A DNA stretch of 64,000 nt. Origin: Cryptomeria japonica (taxonomy: Eukaryota > Streptophyta > Pinopsida > Cupressales > Cupressaceae). Positions 1 to 11,680 of the stretch are shown here, in pieces. Positions within the stretch are counted from its first letter, which is position 1; every line of letters starts with the position of its first letter. The translations under genes were made by a program, and so were the position numbers. The stretch lies in NCBI RefSeq assembly GCF_030272615.1, contig NW_026729279.1, positions 52,955 through 116,954 on the forward strand, in the 5' to 3' direction. The notes under the pieces are model-generated. The model made no database searches and was not told where the DNA came from. It was given only the letters and a program-made list of their open reading frames with translations.

Positions 1-15
1 GATGATGGACCATGA

Positions 16-769
16 TCATCGAACAACATTCCTCCCCTTAGGAAGAAACAAAACCAAAGGTGCATAAAGACTATCTTCCCATTCCTGAAAGGAAGATGTA
101 GGAAGAAGGTGCAAAATGTATGAAGTCATTGAAAACTTCTCATGTGTCTCCATGTTGATACCAAAGGTTGTCATCATCAAATTAGGTATTCCAAGCCACA
201 CTACAGAAGATGGCATTCTAGAACCTAGTGGAGATGGATGTAGAACAAAACCTAGAGATAAAACTTGTATCTCCTCCGCAGACAAAGGCACCTCCTCCAA
301 TTACTGCTCAATAGTGGCCATAGTCATGTCAAACTGTGAGGAATGATCATGTGGGTAAAGAACAAGAGGTTTGAAAGGTTCTTCCTCAACATCTGAAGAA
401 GATAAAGTGACTTCATCAAAGAGAAGATGTATGTACTCAATAGTTTCCTCCAAGTCCACAAGATAGGACTCATAAAACAAACTTCCAATGTCTATCAAGT
501 AATCATCCTAGGTAGCTCTATCTAGAAGAGGGTGTGTTTCCTATTGCATTGTATCACATGTAGCCATAAATGTAGCAGGACAATTATCCTCAGAAGCAAC
601 AATATATGGAGGAGAAAGAATACAAGGTTCAAGAACTGGATCTCATGTTTGATTACCTAGATTCAGGTAACCAAAGTTCTCCTCAAAATCAAGATTCACA
701 CTAGGAGTGTGATCTACTACCAAAGCATGAAAAACATCATCAGGTGCAAAGTCTAAAAAGGTATATAAC
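16..769 (-). pseudogene. Unrecognised coding remnant, downstream part
   Basis: Read on the minus strand, this stretch keeps one frame for about 250 codons with only a few in-frame stops (for example the TAA at 301-303). It looks like a decayed long ORF rather than random sequence. The product is acidic to neutral with no motif I can name; pieces such as FLDFAPDDVFHALVVDH and NFGYLNLGNQ can be read. The upstream part of the same frame lies at 7291-7398, on the far side of copia-1, and the frame is in register across the insertion if one TSD copy is removed. It could be an old retroelement ORF or a host gene remnant; I cannot choose between them. Confidence 0.5.
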
Positions 770-774
770 TGAGA

Positions 775-1963
775 TGTTGGCAATTTGGAGGAATTGATTA
801 TGTGTTGCATTGATGTTTGTCATTGATGTCAACACTATCTTGTTTTGTTGTCTACCGGGTTCTAGTAGAGTGGTTGAACTTTGATGATGATTAGGAGATT
901 TGTTACCGGCATACTCCAATTAGTGGAATTCATTTGGTTCGGTCATTCATGTTATTGAGATAAGTGTCACATTCAGTTGGTTCAGTATTTGGTGATCCAG
1001 AAGCTATAATATGTTCTAGTAAGCCTTTTGGTTATCGATAAGGGTTCTATTGACAGAGCTTGGTTGAAGATCTTTTGATGGATTTGATAAGTGGTGTTGG
1101 TGTAGCTTCTAGAAGGTTTTCTAGATTGTAAAGGTTATCTTTTTCATGTTCCAATTGATCAGTGGTGTTGCATTTAGCACCAGACCTAATGTTATTCTAT
1201 TAGGTTATGGACCAGTTTATGTAACGTGTTGGTGGATGCTCCCGATGTGTTACCAGTTGGATTTATTGTTTGGTTAATGTTGTTTCAGCCTTAGGTTGAC
1301 TTGGATTATCATTTGTTTGCAGTTTTATATGATAGATTTATTGTATTATCTTTTAGGTGGCTGACCTAATTGTTTAGGTCTGGGGTCGGTATAAATATGA
1401 TGTAAGATCTCTTTCTAGATCATAGGATTATGGTCAAATATTGTGATGCGATTATCTGTGTGTGAATAAAGTTGTAATAAAATGCAAAAGGTTTGGTAGA
1501 TCATAGGTGATCGAATTGGGTTTGTGTAAGAGGTTTAAGACCTCTAGCATTGAGCTTAACTGGAATTGTACTTAGGCATAAGAGATTCTATTCCAATAGC
1601 TCAATCTTCATTCCAGATTGTAGTGCATTGTTTTCTGTAATTAGTGAGACTCCTTTTGAATTGAGAAGTGAGCTCTAGGTTGTTGGACTTCCTGCATGTG
1701 CATGCCCCTTATTATAATATTTATTCATCTAATGAGTGGATAGATATTGTGGGACTCCAATCCCACCACACAGTTTTTCCTCATTGAGTTTTTCCACATA
1801 TAAACCTTTATGTTATGGTGTTCATCTATGTGGTTGCATTATTACTTATTGTTATATGCTTTAATGTTTATCGCTTGCTAAGTTATTGTGTTAATAAGGT
1901 TAAATTTAATCATTTCAAGAGAACACTGATTCACCCCCCTCTCAGTGTTCTTGGATTCCAATA
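775..1963 (+). repeat. 5' LTR of copia-1
   Basis: It starts TGTTGG and ends just before the primer site. It matches 4994-5361 joined to 6460-7285 over its length. A TATA-type box (TATAAAT, 1390-1396) precedes the segment shared with the other copy (6713-6720), as expected for an LTR promoter. The pyrimidine-rich tail 'cacccccctctcagtg' occurs near the end of several LTRs in this window. Confidence 0.85.
1390..1396 (+). promoter_or_regulatory. LTR TATA box, copia-1
   Basis: TATAAAT in a 'ggtataaatatgatgtaagatctc' context is conserved at 6713-6720 in the 3' LTR. The position about two thirds into the LTR fits a U3/R promoter. Activity is inferred only. Confidence 0.5.
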
Positions 1964-1965
1964 AT

Positions 1966-1977
1966 TGGTATTAGAGC
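1966..1977 (+). other. Primer binding site, copia-1
   Basis: TGGTATTAGAGC differs by one base from the TGGTATCAGAGC site complementary to the 3' end of initiator Met tRNA, the usual primer of plant copia elements. It sits a few bases inside the 5' LTR. Confidence 0.85.
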
Positions 1978-2030
1978 TTGGTGCCTCAGATTAACTCTAA
2001 CAGCTTGAGGAAGATCTTGTATCTGGAATC

Positions 2031-3113
2031 TATGGAGATATGTTTGAGGAAGGAACTTCGAGTAGCACTTGAAGACTATGATGCTAAAAGGTTGATGAAC
2101 ATGAATTTGCATGATGAGCGGAGATCTGTGAAGGAATTCATTTTTACTTTGCAAGAGAGATTGTCATCTACGCAAGCTAAAAGGAAGGAACTTTGTGATG
2201 AATTACAAAATCAGGATGATGAAGAGAAGAATACTTTAAAGAAACTATGTCAGAAGCTAAGTCAAGAAAATGGTGTCATGAAGAATGAAATGCAAGCCCT
2301 AACCATGAGGATGCCCAAGGAAATTGAATATCAGAAGAAGAATGAATAAAATATTGCTAAATCTTTGAAAGACAAATTTGAAGAATGTATTAGGTTGGTG
2401 CATGAGAATTATATATTGAGAACTGAATTGGTGCAATCACAAAACAATGAGCAAGAGTTGGAAAGAATGATGAAAATCCTAAGAGGTGATCTAGATTTTG
2501 CAAATTAGTACAAAGATAAGTTCAAGGTTAGTTCTTCTAAGCTTGATGAATTATTGAAGAATCAAAGGGACAATGGAGACACTAGAGGTCTTCTATTTGA
2601 GCATGGAGAAAGATCTAGTACTGCAAATCAGGATGACACATCTAGTCAGAAGAACAATAAGAAGAATTCACCAGTAAACCAGAATCAAAGGTCATCGGTA
2701 AGGCAACCTAATGCACATAAATTTAATGGTAGATGCTTTGTTTGAAATAAGTTTGGTCATATGGCAAGTCAATGCAGAAATAGAGTCAATCAGAATAATA
2801 ATTTAGGTACCAGTTAGTGTTTCAATTGCAAAAATTATGGTCATAAGACAACAAACTATAGAATGAATGTAAAATGTCATGCATGTGGAAAGTTTGGACA
2901 TATGGCTAATCAATGTAGGTCAAGAAATGGTCATGGTTACAAGAAGGAAACTCAAAAGAACAATATCTCTTGTTATGGATGCAACAAAGTAGGACATATT
3001 GTTAAATTTTGCATAAGAAAGAACCTACTGGCAGGGAATGAAAAATCTAATGAGAAGGGAAAGCAGAATGATGATGATATTCAAAACTTGAGCATTAGAA
3101 GGAGTGGGTTATG
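2031..3113 (+). pseudogene. copia-1 gag remnant with four zinc knuckles
   Basis: The frame encodes a lysine- and glutamate-rich coiled coil (about 2040-2550) followed by a basic linker and four successive CCHC-type zinc knuckles at about 2733-2780, 2818-2865, 2872-2920 and 2971-3015. The third (CHACGKFGHMANQC) and fourth (CYGCNKVGHIVKFC) are intact. The first has a stop at its second Cys and the second has lost its last Cys. Several in-frame stops interrupt the product. The usual N-terminal gag domain of copia elements is missing: coiled coil begins almost directly after the primer site. Gag forms the particle that packages element RNA. Confidence 0.75.
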
Positions 3114-3439
3114 AAGTATGAGGATCGACCAACAAAATAAAATGCTCCAAATATTCATTGGGTTGAAGCACATACCCCGATTACTCAACTGACAGAGTAG
3201 AATGTTTCTGCATCGACAGGAAACTCATCTGGTAACTAAGGCATTCACCTTAGGGGGAGGCAAATTGATGACAGATCTTGCATTGCCCTCAATAGTGGTC
3301 TAAAAGTCTATTTCAGATTTTAGAGTAGTCAGTTTGAAGGTTAACTGGTGAAGATTTGTTGATCTTGGATGTGGTTTGGTTTAGCGGTAAGTCACTTTAG
3401 GAGTTATGGTTTGGTCATTAATTTACAGTTAAGTGTTTC

Positions 3440-4620
3440 AGAATCTTTGGTAGTGAATTGGAAAGTTTGATCCTAGATTTGATGAAGGAATATTTTTTGG
3501 TTATTCAAATGAAAGAAAAGCATGTAGATTTTATAATAAGAGATTGTAGAGAATTGTTGAGAGCGCTAATGTCAAGGAGGGTGAGCAGTACAGAGGTCAA
3601 ATCAGAACTTATGAGAGGGAATCAGAAGTGTGATCATAACTGAACCGGTAACACCTGTACCAGAACAAAATGTTGAACCAGTTACCTTGGAAGTATCAAA
3701 AAATTAAGTAGTAACTAAATATCAGAGTAGAGAAACAAAAAGTCATAAGACTCCTAGGTTTATATGGTTGAATCATTTAGAAGATCAGATAATTGGACAA
3801 GGACAAGGTTGGCAGTTGATTAGGTATGCCTAATATTTCTTAATTAGATAGGCATCGGTAGGTAAAGCATGTAAGGATGGTTGTTGGATGAAAGCCATGG
3901 AAGAGGAATTAGATCAGATAGAAAAGAACAACACATGGACTTTAGTTCCCCGACCTAAAATAAGAATGTTATTGGAACTAAATGGAATTTTAGGAATAAA
4001 TTGATGAAGATGGACAAGTTGTGAGGAACAAGGCTTGATTGTTTTTCAAAGGATATTCTCAAAAGAGAGGAATTGATTATGATGAATCCTTTTTCTCTGG
4101 TCACAAGGATTTTTAGGTTTGATTTATGATTGTTGATGACTTTACACTATGTGCAAATACAGATGCAGGTTGGCCTAGAGATATAGGTAATTGGAAAAGC
4201 ACATCCAGTGGAGTTTTCCTTTTTGGAAAGAAACTTATTTTATGGATCAGCAAGAAACAATCATATACTTCTTTATCTATTGTTGAAGTTGAGTATGTTG
4301 TTGCTGCTACAAACTCTACACAAGTTCTATGGATGAAGCAAATGTTGAAGGATATAAAGGTAGATTGTAATGAACTAATAGTTATTCACTGTGATAACGT
4401 TGCTGCTATTGATGTATCAAAGAATCTTGTATTTCATTATAAGACAAAGCACATATCAATCAAGTATAACTTTTTGAAGGAAAAGGTGGAGTAAAATGAA
4501 GTCAGATTAGTTTATGTGAGCATTAAAGAGGAGATTGTAGATATCTTCACTAAACCTTTACCCAAGGAATCATTTCAGTACTTTAGAGATAGATTGGGGT
4601 TCTCTGCCCCTCCGGTAAAG
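3440..4620 (+). pseudogene. copia-1 pol remnant: integrase tail, RT start, RNase H
   Basis: Three decayed pieces follow one another. At about 3450-3620 is the post-integrase segment (FDPRFDEGIFFGYSNERKA, one frame, with a TAG). At about 3840-3960 is the start of the copia RT domain (MKAMEEELDQIEKNNTWTLV). From 4126 to 4494 is a mostly open RNase H domain with the CDNVAA and SKNLVFHYKTKHISIKY signatures, ending in the usual IFTKPLP tail at about 4550. The RT catalytic core with its YVDD box is absent, so reverse transcription is impossible for this copy. Confidence 0.8.
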
Positions 4621-4773
4621 ACTTAAGTGATTGATTGGCATCAATCGGGTATGCATTATCAGAACTATCATTCATTTTGGATTGGTGAGATGGTGCTATT
4701 ACTCCGGGGGAGTAGTCAGTTGTGTCATTCAGAGGTTCTATTGTTTTTCTCTCATGTTTATGTCAGATTTTTG

Positions 4774-4800
4774 GCATTGATGTCAAAGGGGGAGAGATAT
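4774..4800 (+). other. Internal polypurine tract, copia-1
   Basis: The string 'gatgtcaaagggggagaga' is a typical plus-strand primer tract, yet lies about 195 bp upstream of the 3' LTR. A second, weaker tract (ccaaagtgggagat, 4980-4993) directly abuts the LTR. Two tracts are reported for Sirevirus-like copia elements. Confidence 0.6.
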
Positions 4801-4993
4801 ACATATGAAAAACAAACCTTAACAAATATATCAATCATAGGGGGATTTTGGTCTATGGTTTGGTTATTTAGTTTAGAGCTTCATTGATATATCATTTGTT
4901 GGATGTCTTCCATTGGGGGATATTTGTTTGGCGCTTCTTAGCACTTGGATGTCTTTTACATCTAGTGTTTCCATCAATACCAAAGTGGGAGAT

Positions 4994-7285
4994 TGCTGGA
5001 AATTTGTAGGAATTGATTATGTGTTGCATTAATATTTGTCACTAATGTCAACACTAGATTCCTTGGTTGTCTACCAGGTTCCAGTAGAGTGGTTGAGATT
5101 TGATGATGATTAGGAGGTTTATCTCTGGTATGCTCTGATTGGTGGAATTGGTTTGGTTTAGTCATTCATATTATTCATATGCGTGTCACATTTAGTTGGT
5201 TTGAAATTTGGTGATTTAGAAGCTATCATATATTCTAGTAAGCCTTTTGGTTATCGGTAAGGGTTCTACCGACAAATCATTTTTGAAGATCTTTTGATGG
5301 ATTCAATAAGGTGTGTTGGTGTGGCTTCTATAAGGTTTTTAGGATACTGATGGTTATCTTGTGTTAGGAACCGGAAGGACAACTGAGAGGGGGGGTGAAT
5401 CAGTTGTCAATGAATTTCAACCCATTTATCAATTAATCCAACTTAATACTTAATACTGGTAAACCAAACTTAATGTCGGTTAATAGATTAACAGTGTATA
5501 TTAATATCAGTCAAACTTAATGTATGAAACAGAAAGAGAAACAACATCCACAACACATGACATGGAGATTTTGATGCGGAAACCCGGTAAAGGGAAAAAC
5601 CATGGTGGGAAACCTTACCGACAATCAGATGATACTACTGCAGATAGTATGTGTATACAAATGGGGTTTGCACATGCGGAAAGGCCAACTGCCTATAACA
5701 CAATGCTCAAATGGGAGTCACAATGACTACAGTAGGATGATTGAATCCTAGAATAATGTATTGCTTCAAAGTGCATCTGCAATGTTAGATTTAGTACTAG
5801 TTTAAGCTCTGATAAACACCTTCCTTCAACCTTCAAATGATGTCTGCTTGATTCTCTCTATGATTCCCATATACCAAGTTATAATACCACAATACCACAC
5901 CATACTTTACCATATCATATCTCACAAATGAGATCTTATATTCATACAAAACCTAAGACCAAATGTGTAGGTCGGCTTCACTAAGAATGTTACAATTAAA
6001 TCAATTACAAATAAGTCTTAATTTGATAAATATGTCAGCTCAATACATTTACAATAATATCCAATCAATAAATCATCTCCATAATGTACCATGTTGATCT
6101 GGAATAGATAACATGTACAGGTCCATAAGCTAGACCTATCTGCTGGTAACAATAAATATGTCAACCTGATTAGACCAATAACCAAAACACCAAAACCAAG
6201 TATCCAGAACATGTCTTTGGCATAATCAAGTGATCTCCAGATGATACCAAGTCATCATCAGTGTCGGTGAACCATATAACCTACCAATGAGCATATACCG
6301 ATGATTGTGCATAAGTCACTGACCTTGCCGGTGAACACAATGTGTCAGTTCAACAGTAAACCAATATAACCATAGTGCCAAAACAACAATTTAGATCTCC
6401 AGAAGGATAATTATTGACATCAATGACAAAACTAATACAACACATCCATAATACCAACATCTTGTTCATGTTCCAATTGATCAATGGTGTTGCATTTAGC
6501 ATCCGGACCTAATTCTATTCTATTAGGTTATGGACCAGTTTATGTAACGTGTTGGTGGATGCTCCTGATGCGTTACTGATTGGATTTATTATTTGGTTAA
6601 TTTTATTTTGGTTTTAGGCAAACTTGGATCAGCATTGGTTTGCAGGTTTATGTAATGGATTTATTGTATTATCTTTTAGGTGACTAACCTAATTTTTTAG
6701 ATCCCGGGTTGGTATAAATACGATGTAAGATCTCTTTGGAGATCATTGGATAATGGTTAAGGATGGTGAAATGACTATCTATGTGCGAATAAAGTTGTAA
6801 TCATATGTAGAAGTTTTGGTCGATCATAGATGATCGAATTAGGTTTGTGTAAGAGGTATAAGACCTCTAGCATTGAGCTTAACCAAAACTATACTTAGGC
6901 ATAGGAGATGTTATTCTAGTAGTTCAATCCTTATTTTGGATTGTAGTTTGATGTTTTCTATAGTCATCCAGACTCCTTTTGTGATGAGCAGTGCACTCTA
7001 GGTTGTTGGCCTTCTTACATGTAGAGGCCCCTTATTGTAATATTTATTTATCTGATCAGTGGATAGATATTGTGGATCTCCAATCCCACCATGGTTTTTC
7101 CTCATTGAGGTTTCCAATGTATAAATCTTTGTGTTATGGTGTTCATCTATGTGGCTGCATTATTACTTATTATTATCTTCTTTTATGTTTACCAATTGCT
7201 AAGTTGTTGTATTAATAAGGTTAAATTTAATCATTCTGGGAGAACATTGATCCACCCCCCCTCTCACTATTTTTGGATTCCAAAA
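4994..7285 (+). repeat. 3' LTR of copia-1, split by a solo LTR
   Basis: The two arms 4994-5361 and 6460-7285 align with the 5' LTR; the material between them has no counterpart there. The two LTRs differ at many sites, so the insertion is old. The last bases read ccaaaa where the 5' LTR reads ccaata. Confidence 0.85.
5362..6459 (-). mobile_element. Solo LTR of a related copia family, reversed
   Basis: This 1098-bp insert starts TGTTAGG and ends CCAACA on the plus strand, and is bounded by perfect 5-bp duplications tcttg (5357-5361 and 6460-6464). On the minus strand it starts TGTTGG and ends with the 'gattcaccccccctctcag' tail typical of the local copia LTRs, so it is in reverse orientation to its host. 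There is no internal coding sequence, as expected after LTR-LTR recombination. A closely related LTR end occurs at 56918-57030. Confidence 0.85.
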
Positions 7286-7290
7286 CGAGA

Positions 7291-7398
7291 TGCATGATCA
7301 ACCATCCGAATAGCAATTATTTCTCTTCTTTCCAAGTCTTGAATGATGACTAAATTAGGTGTCAACTCCACAGTCTTCCCTGCTCCACCATATGCATT
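7291..7398 (-). pseudogene. Unrecognised coding remnant, upstream part
   Basis: This is the other side of the remnant interrupted by copia-1. The minus-strand frame gives about 35 codons, including GGAGKTVELTPNLVIIQD and IIAIRMVDHAS, and runs into the TSD in phase with the piece at 16-769. It begins just after a TAG at 7399-7401, which could also be the AG of a splice acceptor. The GAGKT string resembles a P-loop, but nothing around it supports an ATPase, so no function is assigned. Confidence 0.4.
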
Positions 7399-7401
7399 CT
7401 A

Positions 7402-8576
7402 ATAGATGGAAAGAAGATTTTTTAACAAGCATAAACATAAAAACTTGTGTCTCAGTTTTATAAAGGAAAAGGCTAACAACAACAAAATAGTTCAACTTCA
7501 ATGGCACAAAAGTGATATTTCTATTTGGTATTTGAAGATGATGTAAACTGATGAAATGTGTAAAAATGGATGAATTTATGCCTATTGTTTTAAAAAAAAT
7601 TGGAACAATAATTCATATGCTTTTTTAAGTATTAAAGTCAATTTTTCAATTATTGAAAAATACTGCAAATTAGGGGTTTCACCTCCCACCACAAAACTAT
7701 ATGTAAATAATCTTATTTTTCTCTGATTTTGAAATATTTTTTAGATGACATCCATAGCCAGTGTAAAAAAAAAAAATCCAATTTTGATGTATATTTTCAC
7801 CTTTATAACAATTCAAAGTCGAAGTTTCCTGAAATTGATAGTTTTTCGTCTCACACCAAATTTCCCTTATCAAAACTATACCAATCCCCGCAAAAAATAT
7901 ATATATTTTTGAAGAGGAATCTCTCCTCTAGTGTTTTATGTAATTTTAAAAAATTTGTGATATGATTTACTATTTTTTTTGTTTTTCTGAATCAGACTCT
8001 TCTTGAATGTTAATATGCCTACCTGTAGTATTTTGTAATTTTAATATACTAATTCTAATTTAAATTCTATAAAAATTATATGTCAATGTTCCTCACTCCG
8101 AGATCTCGAAAAGGGTATTTTTATTTTTATTTTTAAATAAAAAATTGATGGTCTAATTCTTAGCAGAACTTGAAAGTTTTGCAAACTTTGGGGTTTTGCT
8201 GAGTAGGCTACCATGTGGGATGCCACATAGGCAGCCTTGACCGAGTAGGGTTTGACCAGGTCCCCCAAGCAGCAAGACCCTCTGTGAGCAGTCACATGGG
8301 GAAGCGACCACTTGCTTCCCCACCATTTCCCTCATATATTGAGGACTTCTTAGCCCCCCTCTCACTCCAGCTATTTTGGATTGTAGAAATGGAGGGCTAA
8401 GTGAAGGTGGCAGGGTATACTTGGTCGATCCCTACTCGGTTGAGTAGGAATCGACTATACCCCTCCACATGTCCTCCACGTAGGTGCCATGTGGCACAAC
8501 ACCAACTCGGTCGAGTCTTACTTAGCTGAGTAGGATTTTGTTTTCCCTCACACTTAACGTAAAGTGTGACACAATA
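7402..8576. other. Non-coding stretch with a GC-richer patch
   Basis: From 7402 to about 8080 the sequence is AT-rich and I see no gene. From about 8080 to 8560 it is richer in G+C and carries repeated 'gagtagg' and 'ctcggt' words, including the inverted pair CTACTCggttGAGTAG near 8430. This patch may be part of an LTR, but no second copy is present. A perfect 8-bp-arm hairpin (TCACACTT aacgta AAGTGTGA) lies at about 8549-8570, next to the start of the following copia remnant. Confidence 0.4.
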
Positions 8577-9758
8577 CTATACTTTCAACCACAAATGAGG
8601 TACACATAAGACATCATTGAAAGTGTCATCCCTAATATCAATAGAACCTTTCCCAGTCACACTCATATAAGTGTTTTTACCCATCAGAATAGGTCACACA
8701 GCACAAGGCTCAAATGAAGAGAACATAGACTGTGTAGATGCCATATGATGAGAAGCTCCAAAATCTAGGAGCCATCTCCCTAATTCACAACTTGAAGAAG
8801 CACAAATAGCTTTACCTTTATTCCTAATTTCTTCAGAAGTAAGTTTCACATGACCTTTTACCTTAGTAGATCCTGATTATTTTGAATCGGAAGAAGAAGT
8901 TGACTCAAACATTCTAAAAATAAGATCAATGTTATTCTTCTTAAGATGGTGTTTCGGTTCATCAATATTCTTCTTCTAAAAATAATTTTCTTCATGTCCA
9001 ACCCTCTTGCAATATGTGAAAGTAATCTTCTTCTTCCTAGATGAACTATTTTGTGCATGATCTTTATGTGGCTTTGGCTTTGATTTCTTCTTCTTCTTGT
9101 TAGAATCCTTTCCTTGATTCCCTTGTTTAGCCACCAATTCATGTGGCATAGATGGCTTAAGAATCCCCATGGTGATCAACTTTGATTTCTCAAGCATCAA
9201 CAATTTTATAAATGAATCAAATGAAGGTTTAATGTAAACATTTCCCATTGTCATCTGATGGGTTTGGAAGATAGAAACAAAAGATTCATACTCAAAAGGA
9301 AGCTTTGCCAATAAGTTGAAAACCAACTATGTATCATTCTTTTTAATGCCACAACCTTTACATTGTGCTCTTAGCTCATTTGGTCTAGTGACATGGTCTT
9401 AGATTGTATCAAAATTCTTAGGATCTAGATTTAGGAGATCACTTTCAAGTGTGTAACCTCTAATCTTATCAACTTGACCATATAATTTATCACGTTTATC
9501 CCAAGCTTCCTCAATTGTCTTACACTTATCAATGTGAAAGATAAGATCAAGAGATATATATTTTCTCAATGTTCCAAGAGCCATAGAACTTTTTATGAGC
9601 CATTCCATTGTCATATTAGGATCATTAAAATATGTGGCTTCAAAAATTGTGCAATCAACATAATGGTTTAGGCCTTTTTCCATCAATTTACTCCATGCAT
9701 TAACTTTCCAAGTTGCATAATTATGTAGAGTTAAGAGTGGAAATTTTGGAGAACCCAT
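8577..9758 (-). pseudogene. Minus-strand copia gag-protease remnant
   Basis: Starting from a good ATG at 9756-9758, the frame encodes the N-terminal copia gag domain (NYATWKVNAWSKLMEKG, then SSMALGTLRKYISLDLI). It continues through LLAKLPFEYESFVSIF, a lysine-rich linker and a degenerate zinc knuckle (TYCKRVGHEENYF, near 8980-9010). Around 8620-8790 it has the copia protease with the catalytic context WLLDFGASHHM, where D-S-G has become D-F-G. It stops abruptly at about 8577; integrase, RT and RNase H are missing. A few in-frame stops are present. Confidence 0.75.
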
Positions 9759-11264
9759 AACTCAAAATGAAAGATAACAAGAAGAAACACAAACACCAAG
9801 AGAGATTCCCCCTTTTTCAGTCAATCAATCACCCCTTAGAAAAATGTGATTTTGGCATTTTATAAATTAATGCATTTACAATACTAGAATTATTTTCCAG
9901 AGTTTTACAATGTCCAATTTTGCACTCCAATACTAAAGAAACAATATAACATAAAAACTAAAACCTGAAAATAGCACCAATTGATAGTGCTTGGAAAAAT
10001 ATCAACTTTCTAAAAAAGAATCACCTTGATTTGAGGTCGTATGTGAAAGTTATAACCATTCGAAGTTGAAAATTTTGGGATTATCCTTTAGATTTGCTGA
10101 TAAAAATGATTTTCTAGAACATCTAGATCACTTGAGGAAAAACTAATTCCACCACTGCGAATATTATGAAATTCTGTCCCAAATAAAATTAAAAAAAAAT
10201 GCTCGCAAAACGGAGCTCGGATGCTCAAGATATGACCTTCTAAAGTTGAGGTGCAAAAATAAATCCTCCAATTGAGAGGGGTCACCAATTTAAAAAAAAA
10301 TATCTCACCAAATTTGGCTAGCTATTGCTAAAGTACCACCAATTAGTTTAACTCTAACCACAATTAGAGCTCCCCAAAATTTAAATATTGCCAGATATAA
10401 AAAACCAAATCTTCGCCAAATTGGTTGAGAGCCACTAAATGTAAAGTCTCGCCAAATTTATCTGTAGACTAGCTGGTTTAGAAATATACCAAATATGAAA
10501 GACTACTTGCTCATTTGGAACCATCACAAAATTGACGAAACTACTAAAAATGCCATCAAATATGGCAAGACGCCAAACTCTTAGCACGAAGGCCAAGTCT
10601 GGTAGGGATACAGTAGCTGAGTATTATTTTTACTTTTGAATTTAAAAATTAAAAAAGTGAGTGACTGTGGGGGGCAAAGATGCAACCCACACCTTTCCCC
10701 ATGAGGTTTGATCCCCACATACAAGTGCAGGGGTCATGGGGGGCCTAGCCACTCCCCACATGCTTTTAAGGTGCGGAGCCCCAGTGTAACTCGAGTACCC
10801 TACGTACTCTACGTACTAGGGCCTGAATTGCACATGTATCGTGGTACCTTAAAAGATGACTATATTTTTAGTTTTTTATTTTTTTTTCAATTTTTTTTTT
10901 TTAAATATAATATTTTTAAATGTTTCTAAAAATTAAACTTTGAAACAAATAAAATTTGTGCAAATAGTTAATAACATGCATTTAATTTTTAAATAATAAT
11001 TTTTTTTAAATAATATTTTTTTGTAATGCAGGAAAAAAACATATTTTTTTGTAACAAAAAATATTCTTCGTACTATAATTATGCAAGTGGGGCCACTTTT
11101 TTCCTCGAATTTGATTGTCACCCAAATATAGAGTATTTTATATCAAAATTTGTTTTTTCAACCTTCTCGAATCGATGGTGATGTCCTCCTAGGCTGAAAA
11201 TGAATCCAACAAAAGCTCAATGTTGAATGTCCCCCAAATTTAAGAGGGGCTTACAGATCTGGAA
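9759..11264. other. Leader and unassigned sequence of the minus-strand copia remnant
   Basis: About 1.5 kb separates the gag ATG from the primer site, too long for a normal copia leader, so another insertion or old sequence probably lies within it. Around 10660-10850 is a GC-richer patch starting 'ggggggcaaagatgcaaccc' with the near-palindrome 'ctacgtactctacgtac'. From 10860 to 11050 there are T- and A-runs. No coding frame is convincing. Confidence 0.4.
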
Positions 11265-11276
11265 GCTCTAATGCCA
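11265..11276 (-). other. Primer binding site of the minus-strand copia remnant
   Basis: On the minus strand this reads TGGCATTAGAGC, two changes from the standard copia initiator-Met primer site. It directly abuts a TG/CA edge at 11277, marking where this element's 5' LTR ends. Confidence 0.55.
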
Positions 11277-11680
11277 TGTCAAAGTCACCGATGGAATCAA
11301 TCTCCCAAGATCACCTGCAAAACCAACATTAACCTTCTACACGAGAGCAACATAGAGGATGAAATGCTGGAATATGGTGCAATAACAGAATAATGGTATT
11401 ATCACACTCCAAATAATATAATATGGATCAACACTCCCTTGTACCGACTAAACTGATCTGATCTCATTTGAGTTAGCTTTGAATTAGCTCATAAGGGAGA
11501 GGTGAGTGCTGTTATATTTGGTTAATGACAACAAATTTATTTTGTATGTAGTTTTAGTAAAGGGAGAAAGTTGTAAATCTTCATAAGGTTATTTTAAATA
11601 TTGTCCAATCCTAACTTTGGCTACCTCTTAGATATCTCTACTATTCTATCTTTGTAACAACCTTTTATATTTTTGGTTTT
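11277..11680 (-). repeat. Partial LTR of the minus-strand copia remnant
   Basis: This lies outside the primer site and runs into the left TSD of the outer gypsy. The same host sequence probably resumes at 31305. No second LTR copy is present to confirm the edges. Confidence 0.4.

Larger units (their letters stand above)
775..7285 (+). mobile_element. Ty1/copia LTR retrotransposon (copia-1), internally deleted
   Basis: Two related terminal repeats begin tgttggcaat and tgctggaaat and end ...ttggattccaa. They flank an initiator-Met-tRNA-type primer site, a gag remnant and a pol remnant. The flanking 5-bp duplications are tgaga (770-774) and cgaga (7286-7290), with one mismatch. Internal deletions removed the gag N-terminus, the protease, much of integrase and the RT core, so the copy cannot be autonomous. 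The 3' LTR is about 1.1 kb longer than the 5' LTR because a solo LTR lies within it. The long LTRs, the purine tract following a 'cattgatgtcaaaggggg' string, and a second copy of that purine tract upstream of the 3' LTR recall the Sirevirus-type copia lineage, which is inference. Confidence 0.85.

Noticed and set aside
7330-7398. GAGKT string as a nucleotide-binding P-loop
   Set aside because: It lacks the surrounding beta-strand pattern and any second ATPase motif, and sits in a broken remnant.
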